Origin: Rapana venosa
Lineage: Eukaryota; Mollusca; Gastropoda; Neogastropoda; Muricidae
DNA length: 64,000 nt
Reading direction: 5' to 3'
NCBI GenBank assembly: GCA_028751875.1
Contig: CM054165.1
Span: 29,271,335 to 29,335,334, forward strand
A program made the translations under genes and the position numbers. Shown piece after piece: positions 1-10,489 of the stretch. How positions within the stretch are numbered: the first letter of the stretch is position 1; each line of letters opens with the position of its first letter. The notes beneath the pieces were generated by a model. The model was not told the origin of the DNA and did no database searches. It saw nothing but the letters and a program-made list of their open reading frames with translations.

Positions 1-247
1 TGTTTGTGTGTGGAGGGGAGGGTTGGGGTTGTAGTGTGTGGGTGTTTAAGTGAGTGGGTGGTTGAGAAGTGAGAGAACATTATGGGTGGTTTTGAGGGCG
101 GGAATGTTATAGATTGAAAGAAAAATGAATGGGGGAACGAGTGCCAAGTCTGCACAGAGAGAGGGAGAGAGAAAGACAGACAGACAGACAGAGAAAGAGA
201 GAGAGACTGAGGGAGAGAGTGAGGAAGAGAAAGAAAGAAAGAAAGAG

Positions 248-303
<56 letters not shown>

Positions 304-590
304 GAGGGAAAGTGAGGAAGAGAAAGAAAGAGAGAGAGAGAGACAGACAGACAGACAGGACAGACAGACAGACAGACAGACAGACAGAGAAAGAGGAAGA
401 GAAAGAAAGTAAGGAAGAGAAAGAAAGTGAGAGAGAGGCAGACAGACAGACAGACAGAGAGAGAGTGAGGAAGTTGGCAAGGGCAAGTAAACACTCTTGA
501 AAATAAATGAAAGAAGAAGGAAAAAAAAGGAATAAAGAAGCAAGAAAGCCCCCCCCCCCCCCCCCCCCCCTCCCATCCCCCAAGCTTAGT
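1..590. repeat. GACA/GAAA microsatellites and poly-C run
   Basis: Positions 155-470 are mixed (GACA)n, (GAAA)n and (GA)n tracts on the + strand; positions 549-570 are an almost pure C run. Open frames through this stretch are low-complexity translations (poly-Ser/Leu/Cys or Arg/Glu) and are not genes. Confidence 0.9.
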
Positions 591-790
591 AAGGAGTAAT
601 AAAATCAAGAATGGCTTGGATCCCTTGAACCTGCACCACATAACCCGGAAAGATAAACACGAGAAAAAACCGGGAGGAGAAAAAACAACCACCTAACAAC
701 AACAGAGCAGCTCTTTTGAAGAAATCGCTACGGAGAATATTTTTTAGGAAAAAGTAAACAAAGTCACAAAATATCAACGAAATTATATGA
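591..790. other. No recognisable feature
   Basis: AT-rich unique sequence between the poly-C run and the tRNA-like head of SINE-1. No gene, RNA or repeat is recognised. Confidence 0.5.
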
Positions 791-791
791 C

Positions 792-1252
792 GGACGCTAC
801 AGCCGAGTGGTTAAGACTGTTCGACTTCAATCCCACGGGCCCATGAAGTCATGGGTTCGAATCTCGGTAGTGTCTGCTGAATTAAGGGTGGAGATTTAAA
901 AAAACCAAAAAAAATCTCCCAAGTCAACTTCAAGTGCAGACCTGCCAGTGCATTAAGTCCTTTCCTTTTGTGTGTAATTTATAATGCATGCAGACGATCA
1001 AACATGCATGTTATGCCAGAGCCATAATTCGTTTCCTTATGTGTATTCATATATTCTCATGCAGAAGATCAAATATGCGCGTTAAAGATCCCGTCATTCA
1101 TGTCAGCGTTTTGTGGGTTACGGAAACGGGAGCACACCCAGCATACGTCCCTGAAGTTGGAATGTGGCTACCTTCATGGTGGGCAAAAAATGAAAAAACA
1201 ACACAGAAAAATCTTACCATTGGTGAACTTAGGAGCTCTAAAAAATAATTTG
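792..1252 (+). mobile_element. SINE-1, tRNA-derived SINE with Ser/Leu-like head
   Basis: The head (about 793-874) looks like a class II tRNA: a D-arm with AGCCGAGTGGTTAA (box A), a T-arm with GGGTTCGAATC (box B), and acceptor halves GACGCTAC and GTAGTGTC that can pair. The anticodon arm is not convincing. The body runs about 370 bp further and recurs at 25,375-25,735 and as a fragment near 28,655. Recurrence with the same body argues for a SINE, not a functional tRNA gene. Confidence 0.75.
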
Positions 1253-1770
1253 CTTTTCCATCTTGTTCGGTGTTGACCTCCAAAACAGCAGGGGAGGCAA
1301 TTGACATTTCAGAAATAGGGCAGAAATTTGATTATTTATTTATTATTTATTTATTTATTCTTTTATATCCAGGATAATGGAATAAGCACTCATGTGCTTT
1401 TTTTTTTTTTACATCCTGTCCCCGTGTGTATGTGGTTTTGTAAATTTTGTCATCTGTTTCCACCGGCACACAATGGCCTACTCTTCCGAAAAGTGGAACA
1501 CGATTTAACGTGTGCGCAAGATGCTCTGCATGCATTTGAACACGGGGCCTTGGTTTATAGTCTCATCCGAAGGACTTATAGTGGAGATGCCTTTCCCACA
1601 GTACATCCCCACTCTCAGCCAAGTGGGCATAAGGACAGTCAGCGTTGGACATGTTCTCCAAAGGCCAACCAGCCCCCAGGGCTGCAGCACATAAGGACTG
1701 TGCGAGTCAAGCCTCCTAGTCAGAGAGTCATAGTCGATCGCTAAAGACTAAGCTGTAAAGTGGAATTCCC
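1253..1770 (+). repeat. Dispersed repeat R4, split by a nested SINE-3
   Basis: Segments 1253-1335 and about 1577-1765 together match one continuous inverted block at 41,185-41,490 (shared words include GGGCAGAAATTTGATT and AAGACTAAGCTGTAAAGTG). The intervening part is a SINE-3 copy, so the SINE inserted into an older R4 copy. The function of R4 is unknown. Confidence 0.7.
1336..1577 (-). mobile_element. SINE-3 fragment (reverse orientation)
   Basis: Same body as the full copy at 33,155-33,510, reversed: A/T-rich tail, then CATGTGCTTTTTT, CCGTGTGTATG, CACAATGGCCTACTCTT and GTTTATAGTCTCATCC. The tRNA-like head is absent. The copy is nested in R4. Confidence 0.75.
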
Positions 1771-1850
1771 CTCCTCCACCCCCCCCCCCCATAAAAAAAA
1801 AAAGAGAAAAAAGTATATAATACAATGTAGCATTGGTGACGCAACAAAGA

Positions 1851-1882
<32 letters not shown>

Positions 1883-2160
1883 AACCAGTGGAATAACAAG
1901 GGTGAGGGAGTGGGAGGAGGGGGGGGGGGGGGGGGGGGGGGGTCAGAGATATATCCAAATGTATTAAAAATTAAACAATATTAGTAGATTGCTGCTTATT
2001 TTAGCTGGTGGAGTTAGGTTTATTTTAGCTGGTGTATATAAAAATGATATGTTTTGAAAGTCATATTGAATCTTACATCAGTTGATGGGCTTGTGTTTTG
2101 ACAGTTGTATTGGATGGATTGCTCATCCGCTGATCATCCCCTGAGTCGGAATGAATCTGT
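1771..2160. repeat. TCA microsatellite, poly-G run and unique sequence
   Basis: (TCA)n at about 1852-1878 and a run of roughly 24 G at 1918-1942, then unique AT-rich sequence. No gene seen. Confidence 0.8.
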
Positions 2161-2400
2161 AATCAGCTGATGGATGCACGCACGCGCACGCACGCAGTCA
2201 CACAAATACACACGCCCATGCACACATGCACGCATGCAACACACATACATGCACGCACACGCGCGCAATCACTAAATGTGAATAGACGTTAAACTGAAGA
2301 TATCACGCACACCCACACACACACGCATGCAAGCACGCACGCACACAAGCGCACGCACGCACACGCACACACACACACACACACAAACAAAAGGTGCAGT
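2161..2400. repeat. CA/CGCA microsatellite with a LINE-H 3' end
   Basis: Imperfect (CA)n mixed with GCAC units. Positions 2264-2300 carry a degenerate copy of the LINE-H 3' stem-loop in + orientation (ATCACTAAATGTGAATAGAC then GTTAAACTGAAG). The CA tract continues directly after it. Confidence 0.65.
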
Positions 2401-2550
2401 TTCTGACAGAGAACAGGCCAACTGACATAGATCTATAATATATTAGTACAAGAGTACCTCTGTCAAAAACTTGGCAGTGTTTTCTCGCCATCTTTTCCAC
2501 CCCCTCCTCCTCCCCCTTCACTCCTCTCTCTGTGTGTCTCTCTCTGTCTA

Positions 2551-2587
<37 letters not shown>

Positions 2588-2945
2588 CTCTCTCCCTCCC
2601 TCCATCCCTCCCTCTTTATCTTTCACAACCCATCAAGGAATTAGTTTCTCTTCCACCTCCCTCCCTCTTTCCCTCCTATCCATCCCCCCCCCTCCCCCCC
2701 TTTTCACCACCACTTCAAACACCTACAGACAACTCTTCCCCCCCCTACCTCCCCCCTCCAACCCTCAATATGAAGCTGTGCTGGTTATTTACCTGTTCAC
2801 CTGTGATATTTTTCATCATTATTGTTTATTCCTGGGCTTTTTTGGTGTGTGTGTGTGTTTTTTTCTCTCTCTAAAGGTTGTTTATATATTTATTATGATT
2901 ACAGTCACTGAATAGGTCATGTCCAGGTTTGTTAATAATGTTGTG

Positions 2946-3036
<91 letters not shown>

Positions 3037-3167
3037 GGGTAGGGGGGGCAGGCATATCTCTCAGCATAGGTTGATCTGCTGAGTGCATTTTGTGTGTGTG
3101 TGTGTTGATTTTTTTTGGTTATTGTATTTGTGGAGTTTTTTACATTGTTTTTATTTCATGTAAGCAC

Positions 3168-3249
<82 letters not shown>

Positions 3250-3480
3250 GTCTGTCTATGTCTGTGTGTCTGTCTGTCTGTGTGTCTGATGTCTGTGCCT
3301 GTCTGTCTGTCTGTGCCTGTCTGTCTGTCTCTGTCTCTCCGTCTGTCTCTCTCTTTCTTGTAAACACACGCACACTCATTTCCTCCTTCTGTCAGTCTGT
3401 CCGTCCTTCTGTCTTGAAGACTTCTACAGAGGAAATCAAAGTAAAAGTGCCACTCTTGCGGAATATATAATGTGTCTGGT
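2401..3480. repeat. CT/TG/GA microsatellites
   Basis: (TG)n at 2551-2585, C/T-rich tract to 2760, (AG)n at 2950-3030, (CT)n at 3173-3260 passing into CTGT units to about 3360. The GA tract and the CT tract are 140 bp apart and could pair as an inverted repeat. No gene seen. Confidence 0.9.
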
Positions 3481-3519
3481 TGGTTGAGCTGTTTGCCTGT
3501 GTTTGTTTAGTTGTTTGCT

Positions 3520-3670
3520 TTTTATTGGAAAAAAACACCTTCTTTTTATTGGAAAAAACCTTCTTTTTTATTGGAAACCCCCCTTTTTTATTGGGAAAAA
3601 ACCCTTTTTATTGGAAAACCCCTTCTTTTTATTGGGAAACCCCCTTTTTATCATTGGGGAAAAAACCCCT
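3520..3670 (+). repeat. Short tandem repeat, TTTTATTGGAAA-type unit
   Basis: About seven imperfect copies of an 18-22 bp unit built on TTTTTATTGGAAAACCCC. A simple local minisatellite upstream of the first glypican exon in the window. Confidence 0.8.
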
Positions 3671-3821
3671 TCTGGGACAAAATCCGTACAGAATTTGCAG
3701 AAACTACAAAACAGTATTAAAAAGTACGGTGGAAGGGACCTTTGGTTTTTTACTTAATAAGTAATCTTGGTCATATAGAGAAAGTCTAGTTGGGGTGGGT
3801 TTTTTGTTGTTGGTATTTAGG

Positions 3822-4085
3822 GAACGGGACAGCTCAGAAGTCAGAGCACTCGCTTCCCCCCAGCTAAGGTTAAGCAGGATGACCGTTTGCGCGCCTTGGC
3901 TTCAGTACAGTTCACCCAGTTCACCCAACTGTAAATGGGTACCTGCCCTCTTTAGGGTCAGGGAAGGTAAAGCAGCGAGGGAGAGGAGATGGGCACCGCC
4001 GCCCTCAATATGCTGGCGCCTAGAGAAGTTGAGGTCTCTGACGCCTTGCTCACCTACGACCACGTAGGTTTGGGGACATCCTTAC
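3822..4085 (+). mobile_element. SINE-5S copy with internal deletion
   Basis: Matches the SINE-5S copy at 30,254-30,535: tRNA-like start (GCTCAGAAGTCAGAGCACTC), GGTTAAGCAG, GATGACCGTTTGCGCGCC, then GTAAATGGGTACCTGCCCTC and the AGGAGATGGGC body. The middle of the 5S-like part is missing. It ends about 75 bp before a glypican exon. Confidence 0.75.
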
Positions 4086-4157
4086 TTGTACCTTATGTTT
4101 GACAAAAGCCAAACCCAACAACAACAACCACGGTTTTCTTGCTGCGTGCTGCTGCAG

Positions 4158-4323
4158 ATTCCGCCGACGGAGGCGTGTGTGCGGGGCATGGTGAAGATGA
4201 CGCACTGCCCCAAGTGCCGCGGCCTGACACAGACCCAGCCCTGCAACAACTTCTGCCTCAACACCATGAAGGGCTGCCTGGCCCACCACGCCGAGCTGAA
4301 CGCTGACTGGAACCAGTACATTG
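4158..4323 (+). CDS. GPC6-like: Glypican (GPC4/6 type), internal exon 1 of 5 in window
   Basis: Glypicans are GPI-anchored heparan sulfate proteoglycans on the outer cell surface that tune Wnt, Hedgehog, BMP and FGF signalling. This exon encodes part of the cysteine-rich domain: HCPKCRGL, PCNNFCLN and [17 protein letters not shown], with the cysteine spacing and W/I positions of vertebrate GPC4/GPC6. It follows an acceptor (GCTGCTGCAG) and ends with one base of a split codon before donor G|GTCAGT; 166 bp gives 55 codons plus one base, which joins in phase to 7,559. The signal peptide and N-terminal exons are not in the window. The adjoining intron starts with about 40 tandem copies of this exon's last bases and its donor. 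The GPC4/6 assignment is firm; orthology within the group is inferred. Confidence 0.93.
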
Positions 4324-4418
4324 GTCAGTCAGTGTGTCAGTCAGTGTGTGTGTGTGTGTGTGTCAGTGTGTGTGACTGGAAAGAGTATACTGGTCAGTCA
4401 GTCAGTGTGTGTGTGTGT

Positions 4419-4456
<38 letters not shown>

Positions 4457-5596
4457 CTGGAACCAGTATATTGGTCAGTCAGTCATGTGTGTGTAGGTGT
4501 ATGGTGTGTGTGTGTGTGAGCTGAATGCCGACTGGAACCAGTATATTGGTCAGTCAGTCTGTCAGTCTGTGTGTGTGTGTCAGTGGTGTGTGACTGGAAC
4601 CAGTATATTGGTCAGTCGTCAGTGTGTCATGTGTGTGTGACTGGAACCAGTATATTGGTCAGTCAGTCAGTGTGTGTGTGGTGTGTGTGTGACTGGAACC
4701 AGTATATTGGTCAGTCAGTGTGTGTCAGTGTGTTGTCAGAGTGTGTGTGTGTGTGTGTGACTGGAACCAGTATATTGGTCAGTCAGTGTGTCAGTCAGTG
4801 TGTGTCAGAGTGTGTGTGTGTGTGTGTGACTGGAACCAGTATATTGGTCAGTCAGTGTGTCAGTCAGTGTGTGTCAGAGTGTGTGTGTGTGTGTGACTGG
4901 AACCAGTATATTGGTCAGTCAGTGTGTCAGTGTGTGTGGGTGTGTGTTGTGACTGGAACCAGTATATTGGTCAGTCAGTGTGTGTGTCAGTGTGTTGTGA
5001 CTGGAACCAGTATATTGGTCAGTCAGTGGTGTGTGTCAGTGTGTGTGTGACTGGAACCAGTATATTGGTCAGTCAGTCAGTGTGTGTGTGTGTGACTGGA
5101 ACCAGTATATTGGTCAGTCAGTGTGTGTGTCAGTGTGTGTGACTGGAACCAGTATATTGGTCAGTCAGTGTGTGTGTCAGTGTGTGTGACTGGAACCAGT
5201 ATATTGGTCAGTCAGTGTGTGTGACTGGAACCAGTATATTGGTCAGTCAGTCAGTGTGTCAGTGTGTGTGTGTGTGACTGGAACCAGTATATTGGTCAGT
5301 CAGTCAGTGTGTGTGTGTGTGTGACTGGAACCAGTATATTGGTCAGTCAGTGTGTGTGACTGGAACCAGTATATTGGTCAGTCAGTGTGTCAGTGTGTGT
5401 GTGTGACTGGAACCAGTATATTGGTCAGTCAGTCAGTGTGTTGTCAGTGGGTGTGTGTGACTGGAACCAGTATATTGGTCAGTCAGTCAGTCAGTGTTGT
5501 CAGTGTGGTGTGTGTGTGGTGTGTGTGGTGTGTGTGTGTGTGTGTGTGTGTGTGACTGGAACCAGTATATTGGTCAGTCAGTTGTGTCATGTGTGT

Positions 5597-5639
<43 letters not shown>

Positions 5640-6904
5640 GTGTGTGACTGGAACCAGTATATTGGTCAGTCAGTGTGTCAGTGTGGTGTGTGTGACTGGA
5701 ACCAGTATATTGGTCAGTCAGTCAGTCAGTGTGTGTGTGTGTGTGACTGGAACCAGTATATTGGTCAGTCAGTGTGTGTGTGTGTGTGTGTGGGTCAGTG
5801 TGTGTGTTGTAAGAGCTGAATGCACTGGAACCAGTATATTGGGTCAGTCAGTCAGTGTGTCAGTGTGTGTGTGTGACTGGAACCAGTATATTGGTCAGTC
5901 AGTCAGTGTGTCAGTGTGTGTGTGTGTGACTGGAACCAGTATATTGGTCAGTCAGGTCGTGTGTGTGTGTGACTGGAACCAGTATATTGGTCAGTCAGTC
6001 GTGTGTCAGTGTGGGGTGTGACTGGAACCAGTATATTGGTCAGTCAGTCAGTCAGTGTGTGTGTGTGTGTGACTGGAACCAGTATATTGGTCAGTCAGTG
6101 TGTGTGTGTGTGTGTGTGGGTCAGTTGTGTGTGGTAAGAGCTGAATGCCAACTGGAACCAGTATATTGGTCAGTCAGTCAGTGTGTGTGTGGGTGTGTGT
6201 GTGACTGGAACCAGTATATTGGTCAGTCAGTCAGTGTGTCAGTGTGGGTGTGTGACTGGAACCAGTATATTGGTCAGTCAGTCAGTGTGTCAGTGTGTGT
6301 GTGTGATGGAACCAGTATATTGGTCAGGTCAGTCAGTGTGTCGGTGTGTGTGTGTGGTGTTGGGGGGGGGGGTGTGTCAGTGGGTGTGGGTGTGTGTGTG
6401 TGTGTGTGTGGGGTCAGTGTGTGTGTGTGAGTTTATTTATTCATTTATTTATTTGTGTGTGTGTAAATGTGTATGCCGACCATGCTGAGCTGAATGCCGA
6501 CTGGAACCAGTATATTGGTCAGTCAGTCGGTGTGTCAGTGTGGGTCATGTGTGAGTGGGTGTGGGTGTGTGTGTGTGTGTGTCAGTGTGTGTATGTGTCT
6601 GGTGTGTGTCAAGTCAAAGTCAAAGTCAAAGTCAAATGTGTTTGTGTGTGTGTGTGTGTGTGAGTATTCAAATTCAATTAACGTCTTTTCACAAGTTGTG
6701 ATATTGGACGGAAAGTGTGAGTATGTTGTGTGTGTGTGTGTGTGTGAATGTGTATTGTGTGAATGTGTGTTGATGTGTGTGTGTGTGTGTGTGAATGTGT
6801 GTTGAGTGTGTGTGAATGTGTGTTGAGTGTGTGTGTCAGTGTGTGTGTGTCAGTGTGTGTGTGTGTGTGTGAGCTAAATGCCGACTGGAACCAGTTATAT
6901 TGGT

Positions 6905-6937
<33 letters not shown>

Positions 6938-7044
6938 TGTGAGTGTGGTAGGTGTGTGTGTAGTATGTATAGTGTGTGAGTGTGTGTGTGTGTCAGTGTG
7001 TTTGTGCGAGCTGAATGCTGACTGGAACCAGTATATTGGTCAGT

Positions 7045-7078
<34 letters not shown>

Positions 7079-7234
7079 TGTGTGTGTGTGTGCTTGTGTT
7101 AGTGTGTGTGTGTGTGAGTGTGTGTGTGAATGTGAGTGTGTATGTGTGTGTGCACTTGTGTATGCCCACCATGCTGAGCTGAATGCCGACTGGAACCAGT
7201 ATATTGGTCAGTCAGTCAGTGTGTGTGTGTGTGT

Positions 7235-7273
<39 letters not shown>

Positions 7274-7305
7274 CACCAACTGGAATCAGTATGTCAGTCA
7301 GTCAG
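4324..7305 (+). repeat. Exon-end/splice-donor minisatellite with TG tracts, in glypican intron
   Basis: About 40 imperfect copies of GACTGGAACCAGTATATTGG followed by TCAGTCAG, separated by (TG)n spacers, with period mostly 45-60 bp. The unit is the last ~20 bp of the preceding exon (GACTGGAACCAGTACATTG) plus its 5' splice site GTCAGT. Copies near 4,520, 6,120, 6,480, 7,010 and 7,170 keep more exon sequence (GAGCTGAATGCCGACTGG). Nearly every unit keeps the GGTCAGT donor. Frames through it repeatedly spell DWNQYIGQS because they are exon copies. Confidence 0.95.
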
Positions 7306-7321
7306 TCAGTATAAATACCCC

Positions 7322-7500
7322 CCTAAAAACAATAATAATAATAATAATAATAATAAATGGAATTTATATAGTGCTATATCTTGTAAAAAAACGAAACAAA
7401 GCGCTTGCGTCCCCATTCCACTCCTACACATGCAACCAACAACGATTAATAGTTTAACAAGTTCAAATACACACAAACGCACGCGCTTAAAATAAATCAA
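7322..7500 (-). mobile_element. LINE-T 3' tail
   Basis: (AAT)n at 7329-7358 followed by GGAATTTATATAGTGCTATA, then CTTGTAAA and AAAGCGCTTGC. In reverse this is the 3' end of the LINE at 44,165-46,810, with an ATT tail. A 5'-truncated insertion ending about 60 bp before the next exon. Confidence 0.7.
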
Positions 7501-7558
7501 TAAATGAATAGATAAATAAATAAAATACCCTGCGGGCGGTTTCATGTGTGTTGTGCAG

Positions 7559-7689
7559 ATGCCCTGAAGAACCTGGCCAAGCGTCTGGAAGGCCCGTTCA
7601 ACATCGAGTCTGTGGTGGACCCCATCGACGTGAAGATCAGCGGGGCCATCATGAACATGCAGGAGAACAGCGCCCAGGTCTCCTCCAAG
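7559..7689 (+). CDS. GPC6-like: Glypican, exon 2 of 5 in window
   Basis: The exon lies between acceptor TGTGTTGTGCAG and donor AAG|GTGAGC. The split codon (G+AT) gives Asp, so the join reads [19 protein letters not shown], followed by [20 protein letters not shown], which is nearly identical to vertebrate GPC4/6 and is the hallmark of the family core. It ends in phase 0 after SSK. Length 131 bp is not a multiple of three, so skipping would shift the frame. Confidence 0.95.
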
Positions 7690-8800
7690 GTGAGCTGGCA
7701 ACTGACTGACTGACTGACCCCCCACACCCACACACCCACAGCCACACCCACCCACTCAAACACACACCCGCGCACCCACACACCCATGCATACACACACA
7801 CACACACCCATAATAATAATAATAATAACCCATGCACCCTCACACCCATACACCCACACATTCACACACCTGCACATTCACACATCCACACATCCACACA
7901 CACATCTGGACACACACCCATACATCCACACACACACCCACACACACCCACGCACACCCACGCACCCCACACACCCACACCCACACACTCACACCCCCAC
8001 ACATCCACACCCACACATCATCAAATGCATTGCTTATTCAATGTACCATCTGGAAATAAAATCTTGACTTGACTTGACACATCCGCACACACACACACAC
8101 ACTCACACACATCCACACACCCGCACACATCCACACAATCACACATCCACACACCCACACATCCGCACATCCACACACCCACACACCCACACAATCACAC
8201 ATTCGCACCCACACACATCCACACATTCACCCACCCACGCCATCCACACATCCGCACAAACACACTCCGCACACACACACACATCACACACCCACACATC
8301 CACACCCACCCACACATCCACACACCCACACATCCGCACCCCCCCCACACTCACACACACACCACACTTACCCACACATCCACACCTACTCACACTCCAC
8401 ACACCCACACATCTGCACACACATACACCCACACATCTGCACACACATACACCCACACATCTGCACACACATACAACCCACACATCTGCACACACATACA
8501 CCCACACATCTGCACACACATACACCCACACATCTGCACACACATACACACCCACATCTGCACACACATACACCACACATCTGCACACACACACACACAT
8601 TCACACACACTCGCACATCACACACACATCCCCACATCACACAACATGCACATCCACACACGTGCTCACACACACAACATCCACACACCTGCACATCCCC
8701 CCCCTGCACACTCGCACATCCACACACACACACACACACACACATATCCACGCATCCATACATCGCACACCCACCACCACATCATCACTCATCATCATCA
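7690..8800. repeat. CA-rich microsatellite/minisatellite block in glypican intron
   Basis: Just after the donor there is a short CTGA repeat, then over 1 kb of (CA)n, CACACCCA and ACACATCC units. At 8,390-8,590 is a regular ~30-bp unit, CCACACATCTGCACACACAT plus ACAC. It ends with (ATC)n at 8,785-8,820. The His/Thr or Cys/Val frames are low complexity, not genes. Confidence 0.92.
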
Positions 8801-8964
8801 TCATCATTATCATTATTATTACTGCAATAATCACTGTTTCTATTCATAATTATCGTTGCTGTTGAGCAGAAAAATCCAAATTTCTAAAAGAAGTCTAAAT
8901 TATGTTCTGGTTTAAGATACAACTTTCTGCAGACTGAAAAAAAAAAAAAAATTGATCCCCCGCC

Positions 8965-9016
<52 letters not shown>

Positions 9017-9740
9017 CACACACACACACACACAAAGACCCAAGAACCTAAACCATAAGTAAGTACTGGGGTAACTGGGATAATCAAAGAAGGGGCCATA
9101 ATTCAGTCTTTGTGACGAAAGGTTTCCTTAATTAAGATCACAGTTTAATGCCCTTTCCAGTGTGCTGTTGTACTGGCACTCTTACTTACTCAACTTTTTC
9201 AGCATGCAATCTACTCCCCCCCCTTCCCAATGGAATGCCGGGGACTTGTCTGTATAAATAGCACCCTCACCTTCTGGAAAATCTGTGCTAGGAATTCCCT
9301 CTCTTCTATCCCTCTCTTTTGTTTCTGGCCTTGTTCCTTTTCTTCCTGTCACCACCTTCTTCTTGTCTGTTTTTCTGCCTTCTGGGTCCATTCTCCTGCC
9401 TTTTTTTTTCCTCAGAAAGACTTAAAAAGTAATAAGTTCTCTCCTATGCTGAAGACTGATGCGCAGGGCCTAACTTTCCAGGTGCTTAACGGCAGGGCAA
9501 AACATGTTCACTTGTATTACAAAACAACAGTAGTTGCTGTCTGATCCTTTGACAAAGAAGAAGTAGGCGTTTGTTGGTTTTTATTTTATTTTTTATTTTG
9601 TAAAGTTTAATGTTTTGAATTGTTTGTATATTTTATTGTGAACAGTTGCATGTGCCGCGTGAATGATTTGAATGTGAACCCTTTGATTTGTTTGCTTTAC
9701 CAAGATTCGGCACTAAATAAATTCCAATATATTGTATTTA
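8801..9740. repeat. CA tract, dispersed R5 fragment and LINE-T-like tail
   Basis: (CA)n spans 8,967-9,032. The stretch 9,450-9,545 (GGCCTAACTTTCCAGGTGCT, GTAGTTGCTGTCTGA) matches copies at 26,765-26,850 and 41,530-41,625, so it is a dispersed repeat (R5). Positions 9,690-9,740 resemble the LINE-T tail in + orientation (CTAAATAAATTCCA then ATT repeats). No gene is seen in 9,033-9,440. Confidence 0.6.
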
Positions 9741-9818
9741 TTATTATTATTATCATTATTGTTATTGTTGTTCTTGTTGTTATCATTGTTGTTGTCATTA
9801 TTATTATCATCATCATCA

Positions 9819-9852
<34 letters not shown>

Positions 9853-9870
9853 CATTACTACTATTATTAA
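9741..9870. repeat. ATT/GTT microsatellite
   Basis: (ATT)n with GTT and ATC interruptions, directly following a LINE-T-like tail, which suggests that the tail seeded it. Confidence 0.85.
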
Positions 9871-9960
9871 GCTCAAAACAGAGAGAGATGGAGAAGGCTC
9901 ATCAATGTCAAACCTCCCCCTGGGAGAAACATGACAAAAAAGGAAGAAGAAGAAGATTCT
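9871..9960 (+). mobile_element. LINE-D C-terminal fragment
   Basis: In one + frame the stretch reads ERWRRLINVKPPPG, the basic C-terminus of a LINE polymerase. Related fragments are at 15,745-15,900 (+), 16,195-16,420 (-) and 25,810-25,975 (-). A 5'-truncated pseudogene copy. Confidence 0.6.
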
Positions 9961-10112
9961 TGTTCTTGTCATCATCATCATCATCATCATCACCATCATC
10001 ACCATCATCATCACCACCATCATCACCACCACCATCACCACCATCACTACACCACCACCATCATCATCACCACCATCATCACCATCATCATCGTCATAAT
10101 AATATCACACAT
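9961..10112. repeat. CAT/CAC trinucleotide tract before a splice acceptor
   Basis: (CAT)n and (CAC)n units run to within about 20 bp of the glypican exon that starts at 10,131. The acceptor's own pyrimidine tract (CCATTCCTTCCTTACAG) follows. Confidence 0.88.
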
Positions 10113-10130
10113 CCCATTCCTTCCTTACAG

Positions 10131-10402
10131 ATATTCTCAGGCTGCGGCCAGCCTCGCTTCTCCCGCAAGAAACGCAAGGCCGACAACACCAACATCTACG
10201 ACTTCGACTTCTCCTCCAAGCCCAAGCCGCGGCCAACCACCGCGGCCGGAACCAGCCTGGACCGACTGGTGCGCGACATCAAGGACAAGGTCAAGACGGC
10301 CAAGGACTTTTGGCTGCAGCTGCCCTATGCCGTCTGCAACGACGAGGAAGTGGCCGCCAGTCCAGACAATGACGACTGCTGGAATGGTCAGGACAGAGCC
10401 AG
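10131..10402 (+). CDS. GPC6-like: Glypican, exon 3 of 5 in window
   Basis: Starts after TTCCTTACAG in phase 0 and ends GCC AG|GTGAGAG. It encodes IFSGCGQPRFSRKKRKADN, then RPTTAAGTSLDRLVRDIKDK, AKDFWLQLPYAVCNDEEVAA and NDDCWNG, which align with the end of the GPC4/6 cysteine-rich domain. RKKR is a candidate furin-type convertase site; glypicans are commonly cleaved in this area into two disulfide-linked chains. The family motif GTSLDRLV and the CND and DDCWNG cysteines are intact. Length 272 bp. Confidence 0.95.
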
Positions 10403-10489
10403 GTGAGAGTGATGGCCATCCCCTGGGGTTGAGGGAATGCTTTACCTTTGCGGTTTAAAATTTTTATATTTTTTTATTTTTTCATTCTT

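Noticed and set aside
46..583. Ser/Leu/Cys-rich and Arg/Glu-rich open frames
   Set aside because: Translations of GACA, GAAA and GA microsatellites; no domain and no splice or start context.
792..874. Functional tRNA-Ser/Leu gene
   Set aside because: Boxes A and B are present, but the anticodon arm is poor and the same ~460-bp body recurs at 25.4 kb, so it is a SINE head.
4571..6021. Repeat protein with DWNQYIGQS units
   Set aside because: Intronic copies of the exon end; frames shift between units and TG spacers give Cys/Val runs. It was kept only as a finding on splice-site amplification.
8074..8865. 263-residue His/Thr-rich protein
   Set aside because: CA and CACACATC repeats within a glypican intron.
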